DNA of 64,000 bases from Streptomyces dengpaensis (GCF_002946835.1 NZ_CP026652.1:1860001-1924000); one strand, 5' to 3'. Counted from the first letter of the stretch, positions 1 to 9,776 are shown. Numbers and translations: made by a program. The notes: a model not told the origin generated them from the letters alone.

Positions 1-1
1 C

Positions 2-2698
2 CTGGGTCCCCTGGCAGCCCATCCCAGCACCCCGTCCCCGGCCAAGCACCGCGCCCTGCTCGGATCCCTGCTCGTCGACTCCGGCCGCGTGGTGCCCACC
101 GACGCCCTCATCGAGGAGCTCTGGGGCACCAACCAGCCCCGTACGGCGCGCAGCACCCTGCAGGTCTACGTCTCACAGCTGCGCAAGACGCTCTCCGACG
201 GCGGCCCCTCCGTCCTGCTGACCCGGACTTCCGGATATCTGCTGGCGACCGCGCCCGGCGATCTCGACCTGGACCGCTTCCACGAACAGCGCACGGCCGG
301 CGACCAGGCGTACGCGTCACAGGACTACGAGCGGGCCGCTCGCCATCTGCGCCAGGCCCTGGCCCTGTGGAACGGCCCCGCACTCGCCGACGTACCCCAG
401 GGCACACGCCTGCGGACCGCGGCCGACCGACTCGACCTGTTACGGCTGGACACCCTGGAGCAGCGGATCTCCGCCGACCTCTGGACCGGCCGCTACCGGC
501 AGGTGATCCCCGAACTGACCGAGCTCACCCGGGCGCATCCCCTGCGCGAGTCCCTGCACGCCCACCTGATGGTGGCCCTCTACCAGTCCCATCAGACCTC
601 CGAGGCACTCAACCTCTACGACCGGATCCGCCACCGCCTGGCCGACGAACTGGGCGTCGACCCCGGGCCCGGACTGCGCGAACTGCATCTGCGCATGCTC
701 GACTCCACCGATGTCAGGCACTTCGAACAGTGCCTGTCCGCCCGGCCGGTGACCGCCTCCCGCGCAGCCCCCGCGCCGGGGTCCTGGCCGTCGCGCACGG
801 AACAAGCCCCGGTGGTGCACCTGCCGCGTCCCCTCCCCGGCCCGAGCCTGCGCCGCGAGCAACTGGGCGAAGCCGAGATGCTGCTGAGCCGCATCCGCCG
901 CTCCTGCGAGGGAGGCGTGCTCGCGATCACCGGCGCGCCCGGAGTGGGCAAGACCGCCTTCGCCACCGAACTCGCCCACCGCACGGGTGATCTGTTCCCC
1001 GACGGCCGCGTACTGATCACCCTGCGCGGCGACGACCACAGTCCCCTGTCTCCGCGCGACACCCTGCTCCGCGTCCTGCGCAGGGTCTGCCCGGCCGAGG
1101 CGACGCGCTTCTCGCAGCGTTCCGCGAACGACCTCGACGACGTGACGGTGATCCTCACCAACCTGCTCAAGGGACGCCGGACCCTGCTGGTTCTGGACGA
1201 CGTGCACAGCGAGGCGCAGATACAGCCCCTGATGGCGACCGACAGCACCCTGGTCGTCACCAGCCGGAGGACCGCCCTCTCACTGGACGCCGTCCGGTAC
1301 ACGGCCCTCGGCCCACTCGCCCCCGAGGACTCCGCCGTGCTGCTCGCCCACGCCGCCGGCGCTCCCGTCGAGGAGGATCCGCAGGCCGGCGCCGACATCG
1401 CCCGGCTGTGCGAGCACCTTCCGCTGGCCCTGCGCGGCGCGGCGGCCTGGCTGGACGCGCACCCTTCCTGGCCTGCCCGTATGCTCGCCACCCGGCTGGA
1501 GGATCCCCGGACCCGCCTCGACACCCTCGCAGTCGGCGAACACGACGTACGCTCACGGCTTTTGACGGTCTATCAGGACCTCCGACCGGCGGAGCGACAG
1601 GCTTTTCGCCTGATGTCCCTGACCCCGGCTGTCGACTTCGCGCCCTGGTCCGCCGCCGCGCTGCTCGATGTCCCGGCTCAGCAGGGAGCGGACATCATCG
1701 AAACCCTCTCCCAGGTACGTCTGCTGACCCCCGTCCCTGTGCCCGGCAGGCCGGCCCGGTTCCGCCTGGACCGGCTGACGCACCCGCTGGCCGCCGAACT
1801 GCTGGCCCGCGATGACTCCGGCGGCTCCCACGGCTCCGACGTAGCCGATCATTCCGGCGACGACTCGCGGGAAGCCCGCAGCGCCGTCGCCCGCCTGAGC
1901 ACCGCCTACCTCCACCGGGCCCAGGAAGCGGAAAGGCAGCTCACACCGGGGCGCCGCCCGCAGGCCGACCCCAACCCGCCGGAACTCCGCGAGCCGGTGG
2001 CGGGGGAACCCACGGGCTCCCCCGCCACCGCCCTGCGCTGGTTCTACGAGGAACACGCGAGTCTGCTCGACGTCTTCCACGCCGCCCACGCCGCCGGGCT
2101 CTGGGATCAGGTGGGCTCGCTGGCCGAAAGCCTCGTCGGCTACTACGAGACCGGTGCCGCCTGGGAACCCTGGGCCGCCGTCGGCGAACTGGCGCTGGAC
2201 GCCGCCCGCCGGGCCGCAGACCCACGCGCCGAAGCCGTCGCGCTGTGCGCCCAGGGCAGCCTCGCCTGGCAGCGCCACCAACTCGACGTCGCCGCCGCCC
2301 GCTTCGGGCTGGCGCACCGCCGGGCGCGCCAGGCGTCCCACCGCCACTCCGAGGCACGCGCCCTGATCGGCCTCGCCGACACGGAGTACAGCTGGGGCCA
2401 TCTGGAGGCGGCGCGCCGGATGTACACCAAAGCCATCCTGCTGTCCCGCACGGACTCCTTCCCGCACAGTCTGTGCGACGCCCTGCGGGGCCAGGCACTG
2501 GTCGAGCTCCACTACGGCGACGCCCAGGCGGCGCTCGACGGCTTCACCGCGTGCCGGGACACCGCCCACCGCACCGGCGACCAACGCTGGGCCAGCTACG
2601 CGTCCCGCATGGCGGACCGGATCCACGAGGGCGTCCTCCCGGGCGACGACGCCTCCTGGGAAATCCGCCCCGGCGTGTGGTCGCTGCCCGACGTGTGA
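2..2698 (+). CDS. SARP-family transcriptional activator with NB-ARC and TPR regions (5' partial)
   Basis: Large AfsR/SARP-type regulator, a class that usually activates secondary-metabolite genes. The frame is open from base 2 with no start, and the first visible residues (LGPLAAHPSTPSPAKHRALL) match the start of a SARP winged helix, so only about 10-20 residues are missing. Order seen: winged-helix DNA-binding region, bacterial transcriptional activation domain (to about residue 245), a proline/arginine-rich linker, an NB-ARC ATPase with Walker A GAPGVGKTAF and Walker B-like LLVLDDV, then helical TPR-type repeats. A TTA leucine codon at 440-442 suggests translation depends on the bldA tRNA, as in many Streptomyces pathway regulators. 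The stop overlaps the start of the next gene, so the two are probably translationally coupled. Confidence 0.88.
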   Translation: MGPLAAHPSTPSPAKHRALLGSLLVDSGRVVPTDALIEELWGTNQPRTARSTLQVYVSQLRKTLSDGGPSVLLTRTSGYLLATAPGDLDLDRFHEQRTAGDQAYASQDYERAARHLRQALALWNGPALADVPQGTRLRTAADRLDLLRLDTLEQRISADLWTGRYRQVIPELTELTRAHPLRESLHAHLMVALYQSHQTSEALNLYDRIRHRLADELGVDPGPGLRELHLRMLDSTDVRHFEQCLSARPVTASRAAPAPGSWPSRTEQAPVVHLPRPLPGPSLRREQLGEAEMLLSRIRRSCEGGVLAITGAPGVGKTAFATELAHRTGDLFPDGRVLITLRGDDHSPLSPRDTLLRVLRRVCPAEATRFSQRSANDLDDVTVILTNLLKGRRTLLVLDDVHSEAQIQPLMATDSTLVVTSRRTALSLDAVRYTALGPLAPEDSAVLLAHAAGAPVEEDPQAGADIARLCEHLPLALRGAAAWLDAHPSWPARMLATRLEDPRTRLDTLAVGEHDVRSRLLTVYQDLRPAERQAFRLMSLTPAVDFAPWSAAALLDVPAQQGADIIETLSQVRLLTPVPVPGRPARFRLDRLTHPLAAELLARDDSGGSHGSDVADHSGDDSREARSAVARLSTAYLHRAQEAERQLTPGRRPQADPNPPELREPVAGEPTGSPATALRWFYEEHASLLDVFHAAHAAGLWDQVGSLAESLVGYYETGAAWEPWAAVGELALDAARRAADPRAEAVALCAQGSLAWQRHQLDVAAARFGLAHRRARQASHRHSEARALIGLADTEYSWGHLEAARRMYTKAILLSRTDSFPHSLCDALRGQALVELHYGDAQAALDGFTACRDTAHRTGDQRWASYASRMADRIHEGVLPGDDASWEIRPGVWSLPDV

Positions 2699-3447
2699 CG
2701 CCTCCCCCGCCGACCGCGCCCCTGCCCCTGCCCCGGCACGTCCTCGGAACCGAGCATCCGTGGCAGCTCGTACGAGACGATTTCGCGCGCCTGCGCACGG
2801 TGTTCGTGTACTCACGGACCGACGAGTGGTCGGCGGTCGCCGACGACGAGCGCCGCCTGCCGCTCCTGCTGGGCCACGAGACCGCACGCTGGCGGCGGCT
2901 GCCCGCCACCTCCGCGCGGCGGCGGTTCGTGGCCTCCCGCGCCCTGGTGAAACACACCGCCGGCGCGCTGCTGGGCATGCCGCCCCACGCCGTCAGTCTC
3001 AGCAGCACCTCCGCCGGGGCCCCTCACCTCCCGGCAAGCCCCTGGCTCCGGGTCAGCCTCAGCCATACTGACGATCTCGTGCTGGCCGGATTCAGCACCG
3101 CCGGTCCCGTAGGAGTGGACGTCGAGCGGTCCGACCGCCCCCTCGTCGCAGCAGGACTTCCGGACGCGTTCTGCACCGCGGACGAACTCGCCTTCCTCCA
3201 CGATCTCCCGCCGCACCGTCGCAACGCCTGGGCCGTACGCCTGTGGACGCTCAAAGAGGCCTATACCAAAGCCCTCGGCCTGGGCATGCGTCTGCCCTTC
3301 CCCGCCTTCGGCTTCCATTTCCCCTCCGGCCGGCCCAGCCTGCGACCCCCGCTCGGCCGGCCCGAACTCCAGTCACCCACTTGGCAGTTCAGCACCCATG
3401 GCCTCTACCACCCCCACTACACGGCAAGCTTCGCCCTCGCCTCCTGA
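2695..3447 (+). CDS. 4'-phosphopantetheinyl transferase (Sfp type)
   Basis: Transfers the phosphopantetheine arm of CoA to a serine on acyl- or peptidyl-carrier proteins, activating PKS, NRPS or fatty-acid synthase carriers. Family motifs are visible: VGVDVE (Mg-binding) and W-x-x-KEAYTKALGLG, with 250 residues, usual for the Sfp class. The start is the GTG at 2695, whose last two bases belong to the SARP stop TGA (GTGA overlap). The open frame extends further upstream, but that part is antisense-type shadow sequence inside the SARP gene. Coupling to a SARP suggests service to a biosynthetic cluster lying upstream of the window (inference). Confidence 0.88.
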   Translation: MTPPPPTAPLPLPRHVLGTEHPWQLVRDDFARLRTVFVYSRTDEWSAVADDERRLPLLLGHETARWRRLPATSARRRFVASRALVKHTAGALLGMPPHAVSLSSTSAGAPHLPASPWLRVSLSHTDDLVLAGFSTAGPVGVDVERSDRPLVAAGLPDAFCTADELAFLHDLPPHRRNAWAVRLWTLKEAYTKALGLGMRLPFPAFGFHFPSGRPSLRPPLGRPELQSPTWQFSTHGLYHPHYTASFALAS

Positions 3448-3482
3448 CCGCGCCCTCACCCGGCCTCCCCGCCCGAACAGCC

Positions 3483-3541
3483 GTGATGTGACAGACATCA
3501 CAGTGCGCCAACGCACATCCTCAGGTCATCATATGACCTGA
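3483..3541. promoter_or_regulatory. Two inverted repeats in the promoter of the tetronate operon
   Basis: Two candidate operators lie about 75-135 bases ahead of the first dehydrogenase gene. The first has arms GTGATGT (3483-3489) and ACATCAC (3495-3501) with a 5-base spacer. The second has 9-base arms TCAGGTCAT (3521-3529) and ATGACCTGA (3533-3541) around CAT. The GGTCAT...ATGACC core resembles sites used by FadR-subfamily GntR regulators, and such a regulator is encoded at the far end of this cluster. Binding is inferred. Confidence 0.5.
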
Positions 3542-3616
3542 CCGCCAGCCAGGCGGGGGCACGACCACGAGCTGCTCGCGCCCCCGGACGGCACAGCGAG
3601 ACAAGGATGTTTGCGC

Positions 3617-4534
3617 ATGAACGACCAGGACAGGTCCGCCCTGCCGCGCGTGGGTGTGGTGGGGCTCGGAGCCATGGGCCTCGGCATGGCCCGCAGCCTG
3701 CGGGAGGCGGGCTACGACGTCGGGGTCCACGACCTGCGGGCAGAGGCGGCCGCGGACTTCGCCCGTGACGGTGGCACGGCGTTCGCCTCCCCCGGCGATC
3801 TGGCGGCCGCGGTGGACGTCCTGGTCGGTGTGGTGGTCAACGCGGCACAGGTCGAGTCGGTGCTGTTCGGCATCGGCGGTGCCGCCGGCCGGCTCCGCCC
3901 GGGCGCCGTCTTCGTGATGTGCTCCACGGTCGATCCCGGTTGGTCCGCCGAACTCGAAGGCCGCCTGGCCGAGTTGGGTGTGCTCTACCTGGACGCTCCC
4001 ATCTCCGGCGGCGCCGTGCGTGCGGCGGCCGGCGAGCTGACCATGATGACGTCGGGCTCCGCCGCGGCGTACGCGCTCGCCGACCCGGTGCTCGACGCCA
4101 TGAGCAGCACGGTCTACCGCCTGGGCGAGAGCGCCGGGCTCGGCTCGAAGGTCAAGATCGTCAACCAGCTGCTCGCGGGCGTGCACATCGCCGCGGCGGC
4201 CGAGGCGATGGCCCTGGGCATCAGGGCAGGCGTTCCGGCCGAGGCGCTCTACGAGGTCATCACGCACAGCGCCGGCAACTCGTGGATGTTCGAGAACCGC
4301 ATGGCGCACGTACTCGCCGGTGACTACACGCCGCTTTCCGCGGTCGACATCTTCGTCAAGGACCTCGGCCTCGTACTCGACTCCGCCCGGCCGCAGAAGT
4401 TCCCGCTCCCCCTCGCCGCCACCGCCCACCAGATGTTCCTGCAGGCGTCGGCGTCCGGTCTGGGTGCCGAGGACGACAGCGCGGTCATCAAGATCTTTCC
4501 GGGGATCGACCTGCCCGAGCCGGTGGAGGGCTGA
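3617..4534 (+). CDS. ltnD: L-threonate dehydrogenase-type 3-hydroxyisobutyrate dehydrogenase family enzyme
   Basis: NAD-dependent oxidation of the C2 hydroxyl of a four-carbon sugar acid, probably L-threonate to 2-oxo-tetronate. Visible: N-terminal Rossmann motif GVVGLGAMGLGMA, substrate-loop DAPISGGAVRAAAGELT, and the family lysine in GSKVKIVNQLLAG; 305 residues is the usual length. ATG 3617 is chosen over TTG 3611 because AAGG at 3603-3606 sits at a better distance. It is the first gene of a cluster with otnK, otnC, otnI and denD homologues, which points to threonate rather than hydroxyisobutyrate or tartronate semialdehyde. The exact stereoisomer used is inferred from context. Confidence 0.82.
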   Translation: MNDQDRSALPRVGVVGLGAMGLGMARSLREAGYDVGVHDLRAEAAADFARDGGTAFASPGDLAAAVDVLVGVVVNAAQVESVLFGIGGAAGRLRPGAVFVMCSTVDPGWSAELEGRLAELGVLYLDAPISGGAVRAAAGELTMMTSGSAAAYALADPVLDAMSSTVYRLGESAGLGSKVKIVNQLLAGVHIAAAAEAMALGIRAGVPAEALYEVITHSAGNSWMFENRMAHVLAGDYTPLSAVDIFVKDLGLVLDSARPQKFPLPLAATAHQMFLQASASGLGAEDDSAVIKIFPGIDLPEPVEG

Positions 4535-4535
4535 C

Positions 4536-5816
4536 ATGGGAATCCGACTCGGTTGCATCGCCGACGACTTCACCGGGGCCACCGACCTCGCCAACAACCT
4601 GGTGCGCGCGGGCATGCGCGTGGTCCAGCTGATCGACGTACCGTCGGAGGGCGCCGGACAGCCCGTGGACGCGGACGCCGTCGTCATCGCGCTCAAGTCG
4701 CGGACCGTCCCGGCCGCCGACGCCGTCGAGGCGTCGCTGCGGGCACTGGCCTGGCTGAGGTCCGTGGGTGCCGAGCAGATCTACTTCAAGTACTGCTCGA
4801 CCTTCGACTCGACGCCCGCCGGCAACATCGGGCCGGTCACCGAGGCCCTGATGGACGCGCTGGACGCCGACTTCACCGTCGCGACGCCCGCGTTCCCCGA
4901 CAACGGACGCACGGTCTTCAAGGGCCATCTCTTCGTCGGTGACGTGCTGCTCGGCGAGAGCAGCATGCGCCACCACCCGCTCACGCCGATGACCGACTCC
5001 AACCTGGTCTCCGTCCTCGGCGCGCAGACCACGCGACCGGTCGGTCTCATCGACCACACGGTCGTCGCGGGCGGCGCCGACGCGATCCGGGCCCGTATCG
5101 ACGAGTTGCGCGCGGAAGGCGTCGAGATGGCCATCGCCGACGCCGTCTCCAACGACGACCTTGTGCGCCTGGGCGAGGCGGTCCGCGGGCTGCCGTTGGT
5201 GACCGCGGGCTCGGGCCTGGCGATCGGCCTGCCCTCGAACTGGGGGTTCAAGCCGTCCCCCGCCGCGGCTCAACTGCCCCCGCCCGGCGGCCATCAGGCC
5301 ATCGTGTCCGGATCGGTTTCCGCCGCTACGAACGGCCAGGTGCGGGAGTTCCTGCGCAGCGGCCGTCCCGGGTTCAGCGTGGACCCGATGCGTATCGCGG
5401 CCGGTGAGGACGTGGCGGGCGAGGCGTTGGCGTTCGCCGAGGCGCACCTGACCGACGGGCCGGTCCTCGTCTACTCCACCGAAACGCCCGACGCGGTACG
5501 GACCGTCCAGGGCCGACTCGGCGCCGCCGAGGCCGGTGAGCTCGTGGAGCAGACCCTCGCTCGCGTCGCGCAGGGGCTCGTGGAGCGCGGTGTCCGCCGG
5601 CTCGTCGTCGCGGGCGGCGAGACCTCGGGGGCGGTCGTCCAGGCTCTCGGCATCACCGGGCTGCGGATCGGACCGCAGATCGACCCCGGTGTGCCGTGGT
5701 GCGCGGCCACCCTTCCCGACGGGGACACGCTCCACATCACGCTCAAGTCCGGCAACTTCGGTGGCCCCGACTTCTTTTCCGCCTCCTTCGCCCTGCTGGA
5801 CGGGGATGCCTCGTGA
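4536..5816 (+). CDS. otnK: 3-oxo-tetronate 4-kinase (four-carbon acid sugar kinase family)
   Basis: ATP-dependent phosphorylation of 3-oxo-tetronate at O4, the step before decarboxylation. The protein (426 residues, normal length) opens with the family signature IADDFTGATDLA, contains GSVSAATNGQ near the middle, and has the C-terminal nucleotide-binding stretch VVAGGETSGAVVQALG, as in former DUF1537 kinases. ATG at 4536 is one base after the ltnD stop; the longer open frame upstream lies inside ltnD and is rejected. The end overlaps the decarboxylase start by 4 bases. Family-level call firm; substrate from operon context. Confidence 0.88.
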   Translation: MGIRLGCIADDFTGATDLANNLVRAGMRVVQLIDVPSEGAGQPVDADAVVIALKSRTVPAADAVEASLRALAWLRSVGAEQIYFKYCSTFDSTPAGNIGPVTEALMDALDADFTVATPAFPDNGRTVFKGHLFVGDVLLGESSMRHHPLTPMTDSNLVSVLGAQTTRPVGLIDHTVVAGGADAIRARIDELRAEGVEMAIADAVSNDDLVRLGEAVRGLPLVTAGSGLAIGLPSNWGFKPSPAAAQLPPPGGHQAIVSGSVSAATNGQVREFLRSGRPGFSVDPMRIAAGEDVAGEALAFAEAHLTDGPVLVYSTETPDAVRTVQGRLGAAEAGELVEQTLARVAQGLVERGVRRLVVAGGETSGAVVQALGITGLRIGPQIDPGVPWCAATLPDGDTLHITLKSGNFGGPDFFSASFALLDGDAS

Positions 5817-6490
5817 GCCGGCCCCTCGACAGCACCTCCGTCGACGAGGCACGCCGCGAGATCGTCCGGGTGGGCACGAGCCTGTTCGCCCGCGGTTACG
5901 TCCACGCCAGCGCCGGCAACATCAGCGCCAAGGTCGGCGACGGCCACCTGATCACGCCGACCGACGCCGCCCTGGGCTTCCTCGAACCCGACCGTCTCGC
6001 GCTGGTCGACGCCGGGGGCGAGCAGATCGCGGGCGACCGTGCCAGCAAGACCCTGACACTCCACCGCCGTATCTACGCCGCCGACCCCACGGCCCGCTTC
6101 GTCATCCACACCCACTCCACGCACCTGGTCGGGCTCACCCTGTCCAGCGTGTGGAGCCAGGACGACGTACTCCCGCCCATCACGCCGTACTACGTGATGA
6201 AGGTCGGCCACGTCCCGCTCATCCCCTACCACCGGCCCGGCGATCCGCGCGTGGCCGACCTGGTGACCGCCCGCATCGCCGACCGGGCGGCGAGCGGTAC
6301 GCCGATCAGGGCCGTCCTGCTCGACCGGCTGGGCCCTGTGGTCTGGGGCCCGGACGCGGCCGGCGCCCTCGCCGTCCTCGAAGAACTCGAGGAGACGGCA
6401 CGCCTCTGGCTCCTGACCGACCGTCAGCCCGAGCCACTCCCCGCCCCCGCTCTCGACGAACTGAGGTCCACGTTCGGCGCCGCTTGGTGA
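5813..6490 (+). CDS. otnC: 3-oxo-tetronate 4-phosphate decarboxylase (class II aldolase/adducin family)
   Basis: Converts 3-oxo-tetronate 4-phosphate to dihydroxyacetone phosphate and CO2, feeding glycolysis. A 225-residue class II aldolase fold with the metal-ligand motif HTHSTH near residues 100-105. The segment before it reads ASKT rather than the SSE of fuculose-phosphate aldolases, which I take as fitting a decarboxylase (inference). GTG 5813 overlaps the otnK stop (GTGA); the longer frame runs antisense-like through otnK. Neighbouring kinase and isomerase make this assignment much more likely than a generic sugar-phosphate aldolase. Confidence 0.85.
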   Translation: MSRPLDSTSVDEARREIVRVGTSLFARGYVHASAGNISAKVGDGHLITPTDAALGFLEPDRLALVDAGGEQIAGDRASKTLTLHRRIYAADPTARFVIHTHSTHLVGLTLSSVWSQDDVLPPITPYYVMKVGHVPLIPYHRPGDPRVADLVTARIADRAASGTPIRAVLLDRLGPVVWGPDAAGALAVLEELEETARLWLLTDRQPEPLPAPALDELRSTFGAAW

Positions 6491-6542
6491 TCAGCTCCCC
6501 GCTCTGTCAGAGAAACCCCTGAGCCGCAAGAAGGTCAACGTC

Positions 6543-7850
6543 ATGTCAATGTCGACAGCGACGGCCGAGGCCCCCGACCTCGCCCGCGAGAACGCCGTCT
6601 TCCGCAAGGTCGTACGGCGTATCGTCCCCTTCCTCATCCTCTGTTATGTCGTCTCCTACCTGGACCGGGTCAACGTCGGCTTCGCCAAGCTGCAGATGTC
6701 CGACGACCTCGCGTTCAGCGAGGCGGCGTACGGCCTCGGTGCCGGTCTGTTCTTCATCGGGTACTTCCTCTTCGAGGTCCCCTCGAACCTGATACTCCAG
6801 CGGGTCGGCGCCCGCACTTGGATCGCCCGGATCATGATCAGCTGGGGCCTGGTGTCGGCGGCGTTCGTGTTCGTCAACAACGAGGCGACGTTCTACGTGC
6901 TCAGGTTCCTCCTCGGCGCCGCGGAGGCCGGGTTCTACCCCGGCGTGATCCTGTACTGCACCTACTGGTTCCCGTCGCACCGCCGTGCCCGCGTCATCGC
7001 GATGTTCATGTCGGCCATCCCCGTGGCCGGTATCTTCGGCAACCCGCTCTCCGGCTGGATCTTGGACCGGTTCGACGGGGTGAGCGGCTGGCACGGCTGG
7101 CAGTGGATGTTCCTGCTCGAGGCCATCCCCGCGCTCATCATCGGCGTGCTGACGCTGTTCTACCTGGACAACGGCGTGCGTGACGCGAAGTGGCTCTCCG
7201 ACGAGGAGAAGACCGTCGTCGAGCGGGCGCTCGCCGAGGACACCGCGCACCAGACGGTGCACGGCAAGGTCTGGGACGCCTTCCGCGAGCCCAAGGTGTG
7301 GCTGCTGTGCCTCGTCTACTTCTGCTTCGTGATGGGCCAGTACGCCCTGACGTTCTGGATGCCCACCTTCGTCGAGTCCACCGGCATCGAGGGCAACCTC
7401 GCGATCGGTGTCCTCAGTGCCGTGCCTTTCCTGACCGCGCTCGTCGCGATGAACCTGTTCGGCCGCTCGGCGGACAAGCACCGCGAACGCCGCTGGCACC
7501 TGGTCATCCCGAGCCTCATGGGCGCCGTCGGGTTCACGCTGGCAGCCTCCTGGTCCGGCTCGACCGTGCTGTCCCTGATCGCGCTGTCCTTCGCCGCGGC
7601 CGGCGTACTGACCTGCGCACCGCTGTTCTGGTCGCTGCCCACCGCGTTCCTGGGCGGCGCCGCCGCCGCGGCCGGCCTTGCCGTGATCAACTCGGTGGGC
7701 AACCTCGCCGGCTTCGTCAGCCCGTACATGATCGGCGCGGTCAAGGACGCCACGGGCTCGTCGTCGGTCCCGATGTACATCCTGGCGTTCAGCCTCGTCG
7801 TCGGTGCGGCCGTGGTGCTCACCACCAAGAAGGACGTCGTCAACCGCTGA
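6543..7850 (+). CDS. MFS transporter, anion:cation symporter-like (probable sugar-acid importer)
   Basis: Twelve-helix major facilitator protein of 435 residues with the ACS-family look: VVSYLDRVNVGFAKLQM after helix 1 and YFLFEVPSNLILQRVGAR before helix 3, as in tartrate, galactarate and hexuronate permeases. It lies between otnC and otnI on the same strand, so the likely cargo is L-threonate and/or D-erythronate entering with protons (inference). ATG 6543 is followed two codons later by a second ATG; either could be used. Confidence 0.85.
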   Translation: MSMSTATAEAPDLARENAVFRKVVRRIVPFLILCYVVSYLDRVNVGFAKLQMSDDLAFSEAAYGLGAGLFFIGYFLFEVPSNLILQRVGARTWIARIMISWGLVSAAFVFVNNEATFYVLRFLLGAAEAGFYPGVILYCTYWFPSHRRARVIAMFMSAIPVAGIFGNPLSGWILDRFDGVSGWHGWQWMFLLEAIPALIIGVLTLFYLDNGVRDAKWLSDEEKTVVERALAEDTAHQTVHGKVWDAFREPKVWLLCLVYFCFVMGQYALTFWMPTFVESTGIEGNLAIGVLSAVPFLTALVAMNLFGRSADKHRERRWHLVIPSLMGAVGFTLAASWSGSTVLSLIALSFAAAGVLTCAPLFWSLPTAFLGGAAAAAGLAVINSVGNLAGFVSPYMIGAVKDATGSSSVPMYILAFSLVVGAAVVLTTKKDVVNR

Positions 7851-7919
7851 CCGGCGTCGGCAGCGGGACCGGACGCGCGATCCGGTCCCGCTGCGCACAC
7901 AGGAGTTACAGGAGTCACC

Positions 7920-8723
7920 ATGCCGAGGTTCGCAGCGAACCTGTCCATGATGTACACGGAGCACCCCTTCCTCGACCGCTTCGCCGCGGCCTCGGCGGAC
8001 GGCTTCGAAGCCGTCGAGTACCTCTTCCCCTACGAGTACGACGCCACCGAGCTGCGCCGCCGGCTCGACGACCACGGCCTGCGGCAGGTGCTGTTCAACG
8101 CGCCTCCCGGAGCCTGGGACTCCGGTGAGCGCGGGATCGCCGCGCTGCCCGGACGCGAGAAGGAGGCGCGCTCCGGGATCGACCGGGCACTGGAGTACGC
8201 CGCGGCGCTGGGCTGTCCGCGGGTGCACATGATGGCCGGGCTGGTGCAGCCCGCCGCCACGCCCGCGGACGCGGCCCGGCACCGCGCGGCCTACCTGGCC
8301 AACCTCGCCTGGGCCGCGGAACGAGCCGCCGCAGCGGACGTGGACATCCTGATCGAGCCGATCAACGGCCGCGACATGCCGGGCTACTTCCTGACCCGGC
8401 AGGCCGAGGCCCACTCGGTGGTGCAGGAAGTCGGTGCCCCGAACCTCAAGGTCCAACTCGACCTCTACCACTGCCAGATCGTCGAGGGCGACCTCACGAC
8501 GACCCTGCGCCGCGACGTACCGACGGGCCGGGTCGGCCATCTGCAGATCGCGGGGGTGCCCGACCGTCACGAACCCGACCGGGGCGAGCTGAATGCCCGT
8601 CACCTTTTCGACGTGATCGACGCGTTGGGCTTCGACGGGTGGATCGGCTGCGAATACCGCCCCCGTACCGGCACGAGCGAAGGTCTCGGCTGGCTGAACG
8701 ACTACCGAGGAGACAACACATGA
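7920..8723 (+). CDS. otnI: 2-oxo-tetronate isomerase (hydroxypyruvate isomerase family)
   Basis: TIM-barrel sugar isomerase, 267 residues, interconverting 2-oxo- and 3-oxo-tetronate. It begins [14 protein letters not shown], typical of Hyi/OtnI proteins, and carries [22 protein letters not shown] and IGCEYRP, the family's metal-binding strands. A good ribosome site (CAGGAG repeated) precedes ATG 7920. Hydroxypyruvate isomerase (Hyi) has the same fold, but the kinase/decarboxylase neighbours favour OtnI. The stop overlaps the next start (ATGA). Confidence 0.85.
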   Translation: MPRFAANLSMMYTEHPFLDRFAAASADGFEAVEYLFPYEYDATELRRRLDDHGLRQVLFNAPPGAWDSGERGIAALPGREKEARSGIDRALEYAAALGCPRVHMMAGLVQPAATPADAARHRAAYLANLAWAAERAAAADVDILIEPINGRDMPGYFLTRQAEAHSVVQEVGAPNLKVQLDLYHCQIVEGDLTTTLRRDVPTGRVGHLQIAGVPDRHEPDRGELNARHLFDVIDALGFDGWIGCEYRPRTGTSEGLGWLNDYRGDNT

Positions 8724-9766
8724 GGATTGTCATCACGGGTGGCTTCGGCTTCCTGGGACGGCAGGTCGCGGGCGCGCTGCTGGAGCGGCGGACGTTCCGT
8801 GGTGCCCCGATCGACCGGCTGGTGCTCGCCGACCGGTTCGTGGACGCCTCGTCGCAGCTGGCGGGCGACCCGCTCGTGGACATCGTGCAGGGCGATCTGA
8901 CCGACCGCCTCGACGAGCTGTTCGCCGAGCCGGTGGACGTGGTGATCCACCTCGCCTCCGCCGTGTCGGCCGAGTGCGAGGCCGACTTCGACCTCGGCAT
9001 GAGCGCCAACCTGGACACGACCCGAGCGCTGCTCGAAGCCGCCCGGGCCCAGTCCGCCGCCGGCGGTCCGCTGCCGCGCGTGGTGTTCTCCAGCAGCGTC
9101 GCGGTCTACGGCAGCGACCCGGCGCTGCCGCTGCCGCCGGTGGTCAGCGAGGCGACCCTGCCGACGCCGCGGTCGAGCTACGGCATTCAGAAGTTCGTCT
9201 GCGAACAGCTGGTCGCCGAATACACCCGCCGCGGCTTCGTCGACGGACGTGTCACCCGTCTGATGACCGTGTCGGTCCGACCGGGCAAGCCGAACGCGGC
9301 CGCGTCCGGCTTCCTGTCCGGCATCATCCGCGAGCCCCTCGCGGGCCTGCCGGCCGTCTGCCCGGTCGATCCCGCCCTGCGGGTGGCCCTGGCCTCACCG
9401 CGGCGCACGGTCGAGGGAATCCTCCGCGTCGCGGAGCTCGAGCGCGGCGACGGCCCGGGCCTGCTCGACGGCAATATCCCGGTCAACCTTCCGGCGCTCA
9501 CGGTCTCGGTCGCCGAGATGCTGGACACACTGCGGCGCGTGGCCGGCGACGCCGTCGCCGACCTGGTGACGATCACGCCCGATCCCGGCGTCGAGGCCAT
9601 CGTCGGCTCCTGGCCCGCCGCCTTCGACAACGCGCGCGCCGCGGCGCTCGGGCTCGAACCCGACCCGAGCTTCGAGTCGGTGGTACGGGACTACCTCGCC
9701 GACCATGCCGACGCGGTCGCGGCCGCCGAACCGCTCGCCACGGGGCGCCCGAACTCGGACCGATAG
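8720..9766 (+). CDS. denD: D-erythronate dehydrogenase (extended SDR family)
   Basis: NAD-dependent epimerase/dehydratase-fold enzyme, 348 residues, that in this pathway oxidises D-erythronate to 2-oxo-tetronate. Rossmann motif [15 protein letters not shown] at residues 4-18, active-site SSSVAVYG and SSYGIQK (the YxxxK pair) are visible, and [13 protein letters not shown] is typical of DenD. ATG 8720 overlaps the otnI stop by 4 bases. The presence of both this enzyme and LtnD suggests the operon handles two different sugar acids through one lower pathway. Confidence 0.83.
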   Translation: MRIVITGGFGFLGRQVAGALLERRTFRGAPIDRLVLADRFVDASSQLAGDPLVDIVQGDLTDRLDELFAEPVDVVIHLASAVSAECEADFDLGMSANLDTTRALLEAARAQSAAGGPLPRVVFSSSVAVYGSDPALPLPPVVSEATLPTPRSSYGIQKFVCEQLVAEYTRRGFVDGRVTRLMTVSVRPGKPNAAASGFLSGIIREPLAGLPAVCPVDPALRVALASPRRTVEGILRVAELERGDGPGLLDGNIPVNLPALTVSVAEMLDTLRRVAGDAVADLVTITPDPGVEAIVGSWPAAFDNARAAALGLEPDPSFESVVRDYLADHADAVAAAEPLATGRPNSDR

Positions 9767-9776
9767 ACTGAAGACC

